From contig NZ_MZMU01000015.1 in the NCBI RefSeq assembly GCF_004123835.1, forward strand, positions 124,001 through 188,000: a stretch of 64,000 bases of DNA, written 5' to 3'. The stretch's first letter is position 1, and each line of letters begins with the position of its first letter. Source of the stretch: Rhizobium leguminosarum. GTDB lineage: Bacteria > Pseudomonadota > Alphaproteobacteria > Rhizobiales > Rhizobiaceae. Both the position numbers and the translations under genes were made by a program. Positions 51,461-59,656 of this stretch are shown here, piece by piece. The notes under the pieces are model-generated. The model was not told the DNA's origin. It made no database searches and was given only the letters and a program-made list of their open reading frames with translations.

Positions 51461-52368
51461 GTGGGTTCAGTCCCCAGAAGCTCCATGCTGAGGTTTCTAA
51501 GAATGCGGAAGGCTGCCTCGTGAAGGCGGTTCGACAATCGTCGAGCAGGCTGAACGAGTTGCACCGAGAGGATCAGTTCCGGACCCACGATCTTGCGAAG
51601 GGCCAAACCCTGCCGGGCGCTTGGACCTTTCGACGCCAGGGTGCGGATCGACGCGACCGTGTATCCGTACCCGTCTCGCACGAGGTCGAACATGGTGTCG
51701 AGTGGGTCGAGTTCGAAGACGATATTGAGCTTCTGGCCGAGTCGCGCGAGTTCGGAGTCAAGCAGAACGCGCGTGCTGTTAGGCCGGCAGGCGATGACCA
51801 TGGGCATATCGGCGAGGGTTTCAAGGTGTACGGGCTTGTCGTCCTTGAACGCATCTTCACGGCCGATGAGGTAGAGGTTTTCATCAACAAGATCGTGAAT
51901 CTCCAGCATTGGCGAAGATGGCGCGTCATACATGATCGCCATGTCCAGACGGCCAGACAGGATCCATTCCTGAAGCTGGTTTGAGCGGCCGTGGACCAGC
52001 ATCACCTGAGCGTCGGACAGCTCTTCCCTGAGTTTGCGGATGAGCGCTGTCGCGATCGCGGTCGAGATCGTAGCAGGCAAACCGATCCCCACCTTTCCCG
52101 ACTTCCCTGTTCGAGAATTCTCGATGTCCTCGTAGGTGCGCTCGATTTGCCGAAGAATCCCACGCGCATTGTCGAGCAGACGTTCTCCCGCTTCCGTTAG
52201 TTCGACGCCTCGGCCGTTGCGGAGCAGGAGCCGCTCCTTCAGTTCGGTCTCGAGGTTTCGGACCTGCCGGCTGAGCGCAGGTTGTGCGATGTGAAGGAAA
52301 GCCGAGGCCCGGCTGAAGCTCCCGAGTTCCGCCACCCGGACAAAGTAGGCGAGTTGACGAATGTCCAT
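51457..52368 (-). CDS. LysR family transcriptional regulator (CynR/Cbl/Nac-like)
   Basis: 303 residues from ATG 52368 (MDIRQLAYFVRVAELGSFSR). Winged HTH at residues 1-62 (ASAFLHIAQPALSRQVRNLE) and LysR effector domain with KVGIGLPATISTAIATALI. Divergent from the rubredoxin gene (113 bases apart) and convergent with the MFS gene. It should control the divergent rubredoxin operon; control of the importer operon is possible. A CTAT-N5-ATAG element at 52397-52409 is a candidate operator. Confidence 0.93.
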   Translation of the reverse strand: MDIRQLAYFVRVAELGSFSRASAFLHIAQPALSRQVRNLETELKERLLLRNGRGVELTEAGERLLDNARGILRQIERTYEDIENSRTGKSGKVGIGLPATISTAIATALIRKLREELSDAQVMLVHGRSNQLQEWILSGRLDMAIMYDAPSSPMLEIHDLVDENLYLIGREDAFKDDKPVHLETLADMPMVIACRPNSTRVLLDSELARLGQKLNIVFELDPLDTMFDLVRDGYGYTVASIRTLASKGPSARQGLALRKIVGPELILSVQLVQPARRLSNRLHEAAFRILRNLSMELLGTEPT

Positions 52369-52396
52369 GTGTTCATCTCCGGGATATGCCGATTTG

Positions 52397-52409
52397 CTAT
52401 GACTGATAG
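52397..52409. promoter_or_regulatory. Candidate LysR operator
   Basis: CTAT-GACTG-ATAG, a palindromic 13-mer (fits T-N11-A when one base is added) in the 112-bp divergent region. Directly seen; its function is inferred. Confidence 0.35.
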
Positions 52410-52480
52410 TATGGCAGAACATCTGGAGATACCAGAACCGATCCTGTAGCCTCGTCGAAAATCAGCTTGCGGGAGGAACA

Positions 52481-52684
52481 ATGTTGCCATCCACGGAGGT
52501 CGCAGAACGCGGCGGGTTCAAGATCTGGCAGTGCGTGCTTTGCGCATATGTGTATGACGAGGCGCTTGGAGATCCCGATAGCGGCGTGGCGCCGGGCACC
52601 CGCTGGGAAGACGTGCCCGACGATTGGGTTTGCCCGGAGTGCGGCGCTCGAAAAAGCGAGTTCGACATGGTGGTCGTCGGATGA
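52481..52684 (+). CDS. Rubredoxin
   Basis: 67 residues. Iron-binding CVLCAYVYDEALGDPDSG with CxxC near residue 18 and CPECGARKSEF near 51, WEDVPDDWVCP in between: a one-iron rubredoxin of the type that delivers electrons to hydroxylases (AlkG-like). GGGAGGAACA precedes the ATG. First gene divergent from the LysR gene; followed 25 bases on by its likely reductase. Confidence 0.96.
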   Translation: MLPSTEVAERGGFKIWQCVLCAYVYDEALGDPDSGVAPGTRWEDVPDDWVCPECGARKSEFDMVVVG

Positions 52685-52709
52685 CCGCGATCGGATCGGT
52701 GAACCTCTG

Positions 52710-53921
52710 ATGTCTGATATCTTGATCATTGGTGCGTCCCATTCCGGGGTCGCTGTTGCGGCCGCATTGCGCAGCGCCAAATATGACGGCTCCATCATGC
52801 TGGTAACGGAGGAGAACGTCCTTCCCTACCATCGTCCGCCGCTCTCAAAAGAAGCGCTGTCGAAGGACGACTATTCTCCAACGCCGCTCCGCCCGGAGAC
52901 GTTCTACGCCTCGAACCGGATCGACCTCGTTCAGTCCGTGAAGATCGTCGCGCTGAATGTAGCGGAAAGTTATGCACTCTCCGAGGATGGAACGCGTTTT
53001 TCCTACGGGCACCTGGTCCTCGCCTGCGGGGCCGAACCACGTCGTCTGTCTACATCTGTGGATCCCGACGGCGTCGCCCGCACTCTGCGCACGCATGAAG
53101 ATCTGATCGGATTGAAAGCACGCCTTGCCGGCGCCAAGTCGGTCGCGATCATCGGCGGCGGACTGATCGGCATGGAAATCGCCGCAATGGCTTTGGCAAA
53201 GGGGCTCGGCGTCACGGTCATCGAGGCCGGTTCGAGGCTGATGGAGCGGACGGTCAGCAAGTCCATCGCCAATTACGTGCTCGACCGGCATCTGAACCAG
53301 GGGCTTCATGTTCGCTTCGACGCTGCAGTAGCGACGGTCGTTCGCGACTGTGGCCGAGGTGTCGATCTGGTCACCTTAAGCGACGGCGAGCAGATCGAGG
53401 CCGATATCGTCGTGGTGGCGATCGGGGCGGCGCCCCATGAAAACTTGGCGCGCGACGCGGGCCTTGAAGTGAACAACGGCATTCTCGTTTCGGAGATCGG
53501 GTGTTCGTCGCACCCGGCCGTCTATGCCATTGGCGATTGCTCCGCTTGGTACGATCCGGTGCTCGGACGCCACGTCCGAAACGAAGCGGTCAATCCCGGG
53601 CAGGATCAGGCGAAGATCGTTGCTGCGGCAATCACCGGGGCGGCACCGCCGCCCAAGCGTCTGCCGCGCTACTGGTCGCATCAGGCCGCAATCCAGATTC
53701 AGATGTCGGGCGACGTGAACGGCGCCGATATGGAAGCGGTGCTGAACGCGCCGGCCAGCGGCGCATTCTCGGTTCTGGGCTTCAAGAGCGATCGTCTCGT
53801 TGCCATCCAGACGATCAACGCCCCACAGCAGTTCGGCAAATTGCACGACATGATCGGGATGGACCGAGACGCGCTTGCCGCAGCACTCGATGTCGAGTTT
53901 CCGCCACCCCATCACCATTGA
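52710..53921 (+). CDS. Rubredoxin/ferredoxin-NAD(P)+ reductase (FAD-dependent)
   Basis: 403 residues from ATG 52710. FAD motif LIIGASHSGVAVAAALR at the N-terminus, YHRPPLSKEAL, NAD motif SVAIIGGGLIGMEIAAMAL (about 145-163), FAD-binding VYAIGDC and C-terminal reductase domain. Ends in HHH, natural. Resembles AlkT and BphA4/CamA-type reductases, so it should pass electrons from NAD(P)H to the adjacent rubredoxin. No hydroxylase gene lies in the cluster. The start has a weak ribosome-binding site. Confidence 0.93.
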   Translation: MSDILIIGASHSGVAVAAALRSAKYDGSIMLVTEENVLPYHRPPLSKEALSKDDYSPTPLRPETFYASNRIDLVQSVKIVALNVAESYALSEDGTRFSYGHLVLACGAEPRRLSTSVDPDGVARTLRTHEDLIGLKARLAGAKSVAIIGGGLIGMEIAAMALAKGLGVTVIEAGSRLMERTVSKSIANYVLDRHLNQGLHVRFDAAVATVVRDCGRGVDLVTLSDGEQIEADIVVVAIGAAPHENLARDAGLEVNNGILVSEIGCSSHPAVYAIGDCSAWYDPVLGRHVRNEAVNPGQDQAKIVAAAITGAAPPPKRLPRYWSHQAAIQIQMSGDVNGADMEAVLNAPASGAFSVLGFKSDRLVAIQTINAPQQFGKLHDMIGMDRDALAAALDVEFPPPHHH

Positions 53922-53973
53922 AGCGCATCACCAGTGAAGCAAATCGGCGCGACGGCCCAAGGAGGATCAATCG

Positions 53974-54714
53974 ATGCAAACTGCGTCCTACACCGAAAAA
54001 GAACCGACCCGTTTTCGCCGCGGCCAATCCTGGAAGATCAACATGTTCGGCAAGAATTCGGATATTGCCGCGCCCGATCCACAGGCCTTCCGGCTTGATT
54101 TGAACGCTCATCAAAAGCTCGACTCGCATTTCCACATCGTCGACCAGTTCCAGGTCTTCATCGCCGGAAGCGGCGCGATCGGCCGTGACGAAGTGCGTCT
54201 CGTTACCGTGCATTACGCCGACCATCACACCGGCTATGGCCCGCTGATCGCCAGCGAACAGGGACTGTCGTACCTGACTTTGCGCAGCAAGACCGATGCC
54301 GGGCTTGTCTACCTGACGACGCCGAACGTTCGTGAAAAGCTTAAACCCACTAAACGCCGTCATCGCACTTCGGGTGCGGTGGCGCTGTCGATCGAGCCGG
54401 TTCTTCGAAATCGCACCGAGTTGACCGTCGACACCGTCATCGAGGAGCAGCCGGGTGATGATGGCATGAACTGCAAGGTGTTCCGGCTGGGACCGACCAT
54501 GGCGGTGCAGACGCCCGATCCGAGCGGCAGCGGTGGCCAGTACCTGATCGTGCTGAACGGGAGTTTCATCCATGAGGGTCAGACCTATCAGCCCTTTTCG
54601 CTCATTTTCGTGCGGTTCGACGATCCTGCGCCGACCATCACGGCTGGCGAGGACGGACTGGAACTGATGATCACACAGTTTCCGACCGAAGATGAGTGGA
54701 TGAAATCCATCTAA
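53974..54714 (+). CDS. Cupin-like (double-stranded beta-helix) protein, unknown function
   Basis: 246 residues, no signal peptide. An HFH segment (LDSHFHIVDQFQVFIAGSGA, residues 48-67) resembles the first cupin metal motif; a second half has DGMNCKVFRLGPTMAVQTP and GGQYLIVLNGSFIHEGQTY, a repeated beta-barrel pattern consistent with a bicupin. A distant cupin fold is probable, but no defined family is recognised. Between the reductase (52-base gap) and the solute-binding-fold gene (22-base gap) in one transcript. It could be an oxygenase or isomerase for the pathway. Confidence 0.65.
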   Translation: MQTASYTEKEPTRFRRGQSWKINMFGKNSDIAAPDPQAFRLDLNAHQKLDSHFHIVDQFQVFIAGSGAIGRDEVRLVTVHYADHHTGYGPLIASEQGLSYLTLRSKTDAGLVYLTTPNVREKLKPTKRRHRTSGAVALSIEPVLRNRTELTVDTVIEEQPGDDGMNCKVFRLGPTMAVQTPDPSGSGGQYLIVLNGSFIHEGQTYQPFSLIFVRFDDPAPTITAGEDGLELMITQFPTEDEWMKSI

Positions 54715-54736
54715 TCCCAGAAGAGAGGAGGAAACC

Positions 54737-55468
54737 GTGACCGACTTCAACCTCGAGGCAATCCGCAAGGAGATCGCTCCTTCCGGAACGCTGGTTTGCG
54801 CTCTCAATCACGGCAATGTCGTGCTGGTTCGGCGCGGTCCGACGGACGAGACGCCGACGGGGGTGTCGGTGGACCTCGCACGGGCGCTTGCAGAGAGCCT
54901 CTCGCTGCCGATCCGCTTTCGCCATTACGACAGAGCCGGTGATGTTTCCGCAGGCGTCGGCACGGGGGAGTGGGACGTGTGTTTCCTCGCAATCGATCCG
55001 CAGCGAGCCGTACGCATCGCCTATAGCGAGCCTTACGTACAGATCGAAGGCGCATTTCTGATACGCCCCGCTGCGGGGCCGTTGGGCCTGAAGGACGTGG
55101 AACGGCTGCGACTGAAGATCGGCGCCGTCAAGGGAAGTGCCTATGAACTGTTCCTCTCAAGACATGGCGGAGCCGGCGAACTGATCCGCTTCGACAGTTT
55201 TCCGGAAGCGGTGGCGGCTTTGACGGCCGGAGAGCTCGATGGTCTGGCAGGCGTGCGGCAGGCCATGTCGATCGTTGCTCGCGACAAGCCCGACTTCGCA
55301 GTGATCGAGGAACCGTTCATGGCCATTCCCCAGGCTGTCGGCATCAGTGCGGAGCGCCTGGCCGCAGCCGCGTTCACGCGTGTTTTCGTCCAACAGCAGA
55401 AGGCGAGCGGTTTCGTGCGCCAGTCTCTGGGGCTGAGCGGACACGGCGATGTCGTCGTACCGCCCTGA
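54737..55468 (+). CDS. Solute-binding-fold protein (family 3 type) without signal peptide
   Basis: 243 residues. Resembles SBP_bac_3: GTLVCALNHGNVVLVRRG, GVSVDLARALAESLSLPIRF, WDVCFLAIDPQRAVRIAYS (split), YELFLSRHGG and AVAALTAGELDGLAG. The N-terminus MTDFNLEAIRKEIAPSG is hydrophilic with no signal peptide, and no permease adjoins. Thus it is likely cytoplasmic: either a derived enzyme (as cyclohexadienyl dehydratases use this fold) or a ligand sensor. GAGAGGAGG precedes the start. Confidence 0.8.
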   Translation: MTDFNLEAIRKEIAPSGTLVCALNHGNVVLVRRGPTDETPTGVSVDLARALAESLSLPIRFRHYDRAGDVSAGVGTGEWDVCFLAIDPQRAVRIAYSEPYVQIEGAFLIRPAAGPLGLKDVERLRLKIGAVKGSAYELFLSRHGGAGELIRFDSFPEAVAALTAGELDGLAGVRQAMSIVARDKPDFAVIEEPFMAIPQAVGISAERLAAAAFTRVFVQQQKASGFVRQSLGLSGHGDVVVPP

Positions 55469-55521
55469 TTGGCACCCGGCAGTTCCACGCGGCGATAGAG
55501 CAATTAACCTGGGAGGAAGGC

Positions 55522-57216
55522 ATGAGAACGAGTGGGAAGTTCAAGGCTGTCATTAGCAAAAGCGGAACGGGTGCTGTCGTCCTGATGGCAAGCCTGTTGC
55601 TGATCGCGGCAAACAGTGCGGACGCGACCGACGGAGCAGCGCCAATCACGCAGGCGACTGTCACCGGAGGCCGGGTCGAGGGCGTCCCGAGCGACACCCC
55701 CGGCGTTACCCAGTTCCTCGGCATTCCATTCGCTGGAAATGTCGGTGGGGAAAACCGTTGGAAGCCAGCGCCGCCGGTGAAGCCATGGGATGGTGTTCTC
55801 ACGGCTGACAAGTGGGGCGACCAGATGTTCCAGAACCCGAACAGTCTCGGCCGGGCGCCGATCAGCGACAACGGCTTGAACCTTGCTGTCTGGACCCCGG
55901 CCCACAGCACCGGCGATCGGCTCCCCGTCTATATGCTTATCCACGGCGGCGCCAACCGCCTGGGTTCAAGCGAGATGAAGGACCTCTATGCCGCGCAGTT
56001 GGCGGCGAAAGGCGTGGTCGTCGTCTCCGTGCAATATCGCCTTGGAGCGATGGGCTGGCTGTCGCTGCCGGAGATGGGCAAGGACAGTGGCAAGGGCCCG
56101 AAAGGCAATTTCGGGGTCCTCGATCTCGTCGATGCCCTTCACTGGATCCAAAAGAACGCGGAGGCGTTTGGAGGGGATCCGAAGACCGTGACGATCGGCG
56201 GCCAGTCGGCGGGTGGCGAAAACACCGTTGCGCTCCTCCGGACGCCGCTGGCAAAGGGTCTGTTCAAGCGCGCATTCATTCAATCGAGCTTCACCGGCTT
56301 CCTGCCGGGGAAGGTTGTCGACTTCGCCAAGAAATCCCAGCAAAACCAGGATGCGGTCAATAAGCTCTTCGGCAAAGAGGTGACGCTTGCCGACCTTCGG
56401 GCGATCGACAGCAAGGCCTGGCTGGAGAATTGGCAGGGCGGAAAGGAAACGCTTTACGGTGCAATGACAGGCGCCGTCGCGACAAACCAGTTCTATACCA
56501 TCGACGACTACGTATTCACCAAGGAGTCGGTAAACCTGCTTCAGCCGGGCGATTTCGACGGTCTGGATATCATCATCGGTCAGACGGCGGACGAATATAC
56601 CGGATTGCGGCCGAACGACCTGAAAATGACGGAGGGCGAGCAGCATGAGGCGATGCTGGCGGCGATCCGACCGCACCAGGCGGGCAATGTCGACGACGCC
56701 GTCTTTCCGCTCTACGAAACCAACGACCCGGTGGAAGCCTATCGATTGTCGCTGCGGATGTTGAACGACTACATGTTCGAATATGTGCGCCTCGGGGCGG
56801 AATTTGCCAAAACCCACAGCAACGCCAACGTCTATCTCTACTATTGGGACCACTGGCCGCCGGGCAAGGATCAGGGGTTTCGTCGCGCTTGGCATGCGGG
56901 AGACAACTGGTACTTCAACGGCTCGCTCCGCCCCGGAAACCGCGACCAGCTTCCATGGACGGACCCCGATTTCGCGATGCGCGACATGACCATCGCCTAT
57001 CTCGCCAACTTCATCAAGACCGGCGATCCGAACGGCAATAGCGTTCCGCACTGGGGACAGGTGACCCCTCAGTCAGGCGGCCAGTTCATTCGGTTCCATG
57101 AGGGGGAAGCCGCCATGCGGACCTCGACGCTCTACCCAAGCCGTGACGCCTACCTGCGGAAAAAGATTCTGGAGGGTATCGGCATGACGGAGAGAGATAT
57201 CGCTGAAAAACCCTGA
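55522..57216 (+). CDS. Secreted type-B carboxylesterase
   Basis: 564 residues with a signal peptide (VVLMASLLLIAANSADA, residues 18-34). Oxyanion segment YMLIHGGANRLGS, nucleophile elbow TIGGQSAGGENTV (GxSxG, about 232-236), acid residue region GQTADEYTGLRPND and a C-terminal His in RRAWHAGDN. It hydrolyses esters or amides in the periplasm, probably releasing the part taken up or oxidised by the cluster. A 53-base gap follows the preceding gene; ribosome-binding site GGGAGGAAGG. Confidence 0.93.
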   Translation: MRTSGKFKAVISKSGTGAVVLMASLLLIAANSADATDGAAPITQATVTGGRVEGVPSDTPGVTQFLGIPFAGNVGGENRWKPAPPVKPWDGVLTADKWGDQMFQNPNSLGRAPISDNGLNLAVWTPAHSTGDRLPVYMLIHGGANRLGSSEMKDLYAAQLAAKGVVVVSVQYRLGAMGWLSLPEMGKDSGKGPKGNFGVLDLVDALHWIQKNAEAFGGDPKTVTIGGQSAGGENTVALLRTPLAKGLFKRAFIQSSFTGFLPGKVVDFAKKSQQNQDAVNKLFGKEVTLADLRAIDSKAWLENWQGGKETLYGAMTGAVATNQFYTIDDYVFTKESVNLLQPGDFDGLDIIIGQTADEYTGLRPNDLKMTEGEQHEAMLAAIRPHQAGNVDDAVFPLYETNDPVEAYRLSLRMLNDYMFEYVRLGAEFAKTHSNANVYLYYWDHWPPGKDQGFRRAWHAGDNWYFNGSLRPGNRDQLPWTDPDFAMRDMTIAYLANFIKTGDPNGNSVPHWGQVTPQSGGQFIRFHEGEAAMRTSTLYPSRDAYLRKKILEGIGMTERDIAEKP

Positions 57217-57363
57217 TCGCCGGCCGAGCGGCAGTGCCGATCTACAAGGATCGCAGAGCTGATAGAGGCCATCGATCCTGCCGGTAGGACGGGTCCAGCC
57301 CTGAGAATTGGCGGGTCGTGTCTGGTCGAATAGAACGCCGAGAATGGCTTCTGTGACCAGGAG

Positions 57364-57438
57364 TGGTACGCCCTAGGGGAGTCGAACCCCTCTTTACAGA
57401 ATGAGAATCTGTCGTCCTAACCGATAGACGAAGGGCGC
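57364..57438 (-). tRNA. tRNA-Glu (CUC)
   Basis: 75 bases with CCA. Anticodon stem ACAGA / TCTGT, loop TTCTCAT (anticodon CTC). It differs from the two tRNA-Glu(UUC) genes only in the anticodon arm and adjoining variable region. Confidence 0.97.
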
Positions 57439-57504
57439 GCAGCCAGCCTCGTTAAAATAGGAGCGCGCGCCGGCTTCTGCAAGCGGAAGTGATGGCTTCT
57501 ATAT

Positions 57505-57618
57505 GGAGAGAAAGTGGTACGCCCTAGGGGAGTCGAACCCCTCTTCCCAGAATGAAAATCTGGTGTCCTAACCGATAGACGAAGGGCGCTTCCTTCGTGG
57601 TGGCGCCCTTATAGTCAG
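57505..57618. repeat. 114-bp direct repeat, right copy (contains tRNA-Glu)
   Basis: Identical to 41702-41815, same orientation, 15.8 kb apart. Confidence 0.95.
57515..57589 (-). tRNA. tRNA-Glu (UUC), copy 2
   Basis: Same sequence as 41712-41786; anticodon TTC. Confidence 0.97.
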
Positions 57619-57636
57619 GCGTTTTGAATCCCGCAA
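57608..57636 (-). promoter_or_regulatory. Promoter of tRNA-Glu copy 2
   Basis: Minus strand TTGCGG (57636-57631), 17-base spacer, TATAAG (57613-57608). The spacer sequence differs from copy 1 but boxes and spacing are the same, so both copies are likely expressed. Confidence 0.7.
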
Positions 57637-57786
57637 GCGGAATTGCGGTTTTCTTTCAAAAAAATGACAGGAAATCCTGGTGCGTTCGAGAAGCCGATTA
57701 TCGAAGCTGAATCAATAGGCTGCCGGTTGTTTCTTTATCGAGACGAGGCGGTGCTTCCGTAACGTAATGCGAAAATCGCGCGGCCG

Positions 57787-58845
57787 TCAGATCGCTCTTG
57801 CCGTCGTTATCGGTGCGCGCTTGCCGCCGCAACCCCAGTTCCAGTCGCGGGTTTTGCCGGTATCGAGGTGAACCGAATCCGTGTGGCAGTAGGTGCCGAC
57901 GCCGCCGCGGTCCGGCAACGAGCGGATATAGGCGGCGATGTCCCATTTCGTCACGCCGTCGATCTGGATGTCGGCCGCCTCGCAGCTCTTGTGCATCGAT
58001 TCGTCAGCGCCGCCGACGAGGCGGTTGTGCTCTTCGTCACGGTAGCCGGAGGTGACGATGACCGGCCGGCCGAAATGACTTTCGACCATCTTGATCACTT
58101 TCAGCAGGTCGGGCTTGAAGCAACCGACCTCGACCTTGTCGTTCTGGAGATGCAGCCCGTTCGGCGCGATACGCGTCATGCCGGGCAGGGCCGCCTTGTG
58201 CAGCAGGCCCGAGAGGCTGCCGAGCAGGTTCTGCTTCGGCGCGCTGTAGAGCGCGTTCATCGTCGAGGTCGGAATGCTGCCCGTCGCCAGCGACGCCGTT
58301 TGCACGGGCGCAAGCTGCGTGCTGCTATTCTGCGAGGATTGCTGCGGCAGCACCGGCTCCGCCGGCTGTGGAGGCACGGGCGGCTGGCTGTAGACGCTGC
58401 TTCGCGCCGGTGCTGCACCTTCCACCGGCACATAGGCCTGCGGCTGAATGACGGTGGACGTGCTGTTGTTCTGCGGCGCCGGCTGGTGATCGGAAAAGAT
58501 GCTCATCGCTTGCGCGTTGATCCGGGTCGACTGCAGGACCAGCCCGCCAATATTGGCGGGCGCCGCCGTTGCCGAACCGGCGGGCGGGACGGCGGCATTT
58601 GGATCTTGTGCCACGACCTGAGGCGCGCCCTGGGCGCCGGAGACGTTTACGAGCCGGGGATCGGTGTAGACCGAACGTGGGGCAGGGCTTGCAGGCGCTG
58701 CCGTGGCTAGCTGTGGTGTTGCGGCCGGCACCGCCGGAACCGCCGCTGCCGAATCGAGCGCCTTCTTGTCCGACGCGCAGCCGGACAGTGCCAGCATCGA
58801 GGTGGCGATCAGCAAACCGCCCGTCACGGGCATCCGCATCTGCAT
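57787..58845 (-). CDS. Lipoprotein with M15-type (D-Ala-D-Ala carboxypeptidase-like) domain
   Basis: 352 residues from ATG 58845. Lipobox LSGC near residue 20. About 180 residues of Pro/Ala/Ser/Gln-rich linker follow. The C-terminal domain (from about 240) has VIVTSGYRDEEHNRLVGGAD in two elements, the zinc motif SMHKSCEAADI (SxHxxxxxxD type) and CHTDSVHLDTG. This is the YcbK/DUF882-related M15 peptidase fold acting on peptidoglycan. An ATG two codons further in is equally possible. Confidence 0.88.
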   Translation of the reverse strand: MQMRMPVTGGLLIATSMLALSGCASDKKALDSAAAVPAVPAATPQLATAAPASPAPRSVYTDPRLVNVSGAQGAPQVVAQDPNAAVPPAGSATAAPANIGGLVLQSTRINAQAMSIFSDHQPAPQNNSTSTVIQPQAYVPVEGAAPARSSVYSQPPVPPQPAEPVLPQQSSQNSSTQLAPVQTASLATGSIPTSTMNALYSAPKQNLLGSLSGLLHKAALPGMTRIAPNGLHLQNDKVEVGCFKPDLLKVIKMVESHFGRPVIVTSGYRDEEHNRLVGGADESMHKSCEAADIQIDGVTKWDIAAYIRSLPDRGGVGTYCHTDSVHLDTGKTRDWNWGCGGKRAPITTARAI

Positions 58846-59020
58846 CTTACGCAAGCGACAGTCTCCAGTTGATACGGAAAAACGGCGAATAGCACCATTC
58901 TTCCGCTTCGAGTCGCCAGGAGATTGCCTTCGGCGCGGGATCGCGGCAAGCGCCGAGGCGCCGGCCGGACCCGAAATCGAAAAAGCCACAAGCCTCGCAA
59001 AAGCCTTGCGGCGAAAACCC

Positions 59021-59461
59021 TTACCAGGCGCCGGTATTGCCCATCGAGGCCCAAGGCTCGGCGGCCGGAAGCGGGCTGCCCTTCTGCAGGATTTCGATCG
59101 AGATGCCGTCGGGCGAGCGCACGAAGGCCATGTTCCCGTCGCGCGGCGGCCGGTTGATGGTGATGCCGTTGTCCATCAGATTTTGGCAGGTGGCATAAAT
59201 ATCGTCGACCTCATAGGCGAGGTGGCCGAAATTGCGTCCTCCGCTATAATCTTCCGTGTCCCAATTGTAGGTAAGCTCGAGGCAGGGGGCTTTTTCGCTG
59301 TGCGCACGGTCGAGATCGTCGCGGGCAGCCAGGAAAACCAGGGTGAAGCGCCCCTTCTCGTTTTCGTGGCGGCGAATTTCCTCCAGTCCGAACAGCGTGG
59401 TGTAAAAGATAAGCGAGGCGTCCAGGTCTTTGACACGAACCATTGTATGTAGATAACGCAT
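59021..59461 (-). CDS. gloA: Lactoylglutathione lyase (glyoxalase I)
   Basis: 146 residues from ATG 59461 (MRYLHTMVRVKDLDASLIFY). Metal ligands His in LHTMVRV (residue 5), Glu in CLELTYNW, His in FGHLAYEVDD and Glu in GISIEILQKG: the complete GloA set. Converts the methylglyoxal-glutathione adduct to lactoylglutathione in the cytoplasm. Divergent from the cold-shock gene. Confidence 0.96.
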   Translation of the reverse strand: MRYLHTMVRVKDLDASLIFYTTLFGLEEIRRHENEKGRFTLVFLAARDDLDRAHSEKAPCLELTYNWDTEDYSGGRNFGHLAYEVDDIYATCQNLMDNGITINRPPRDGNMAFVRSPDGISIEILQKGSPLPAAEPWASMGNTGAW

Positions 59462-59656
59462 TCTATTTACTCCTTTATTGGGGCTGGCTTTTTTCGGCGA
59501 ACCGAGGTCAGCTTCGGGCAAGTCAACTTTATAAAATGTGCACCTGGGAATAACCGAAAACTAGGACTTGCGCTTATCCGTTACCAAGATGTTAATCTTG
59601 ATTTCAAGAATCAGTTAACCGTAACAGTGTGACGCGTATTCGAGGGGCTGGCGACA

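Larger units (their letters stand above)
41816..57504. other. Putative accessory island between tRNA-Glu direct repeats
   Basis: About 15.7 kb bounded by identical 114-bp repeats. It contains an uptake/catabolic gene set (ABC importer, dehydrogenase, MFS, LysR, rubredoxin system, esterase) and, at its right end, tRNA-Glu(CUC), while both flanks are housekeeping genes. No integrase, transposase or conjugation gene is seen, so mobility is not shown; the boundary repeats could also be an old tRNA duplication. Confidence 0.5.

Noticed and set aside
41816..57504. Phage or conjugative element
   Set aside because: No integrase, recombinase, transposase, relaxase or structural phage gene is visible in the block, so I only call it an island candidate.
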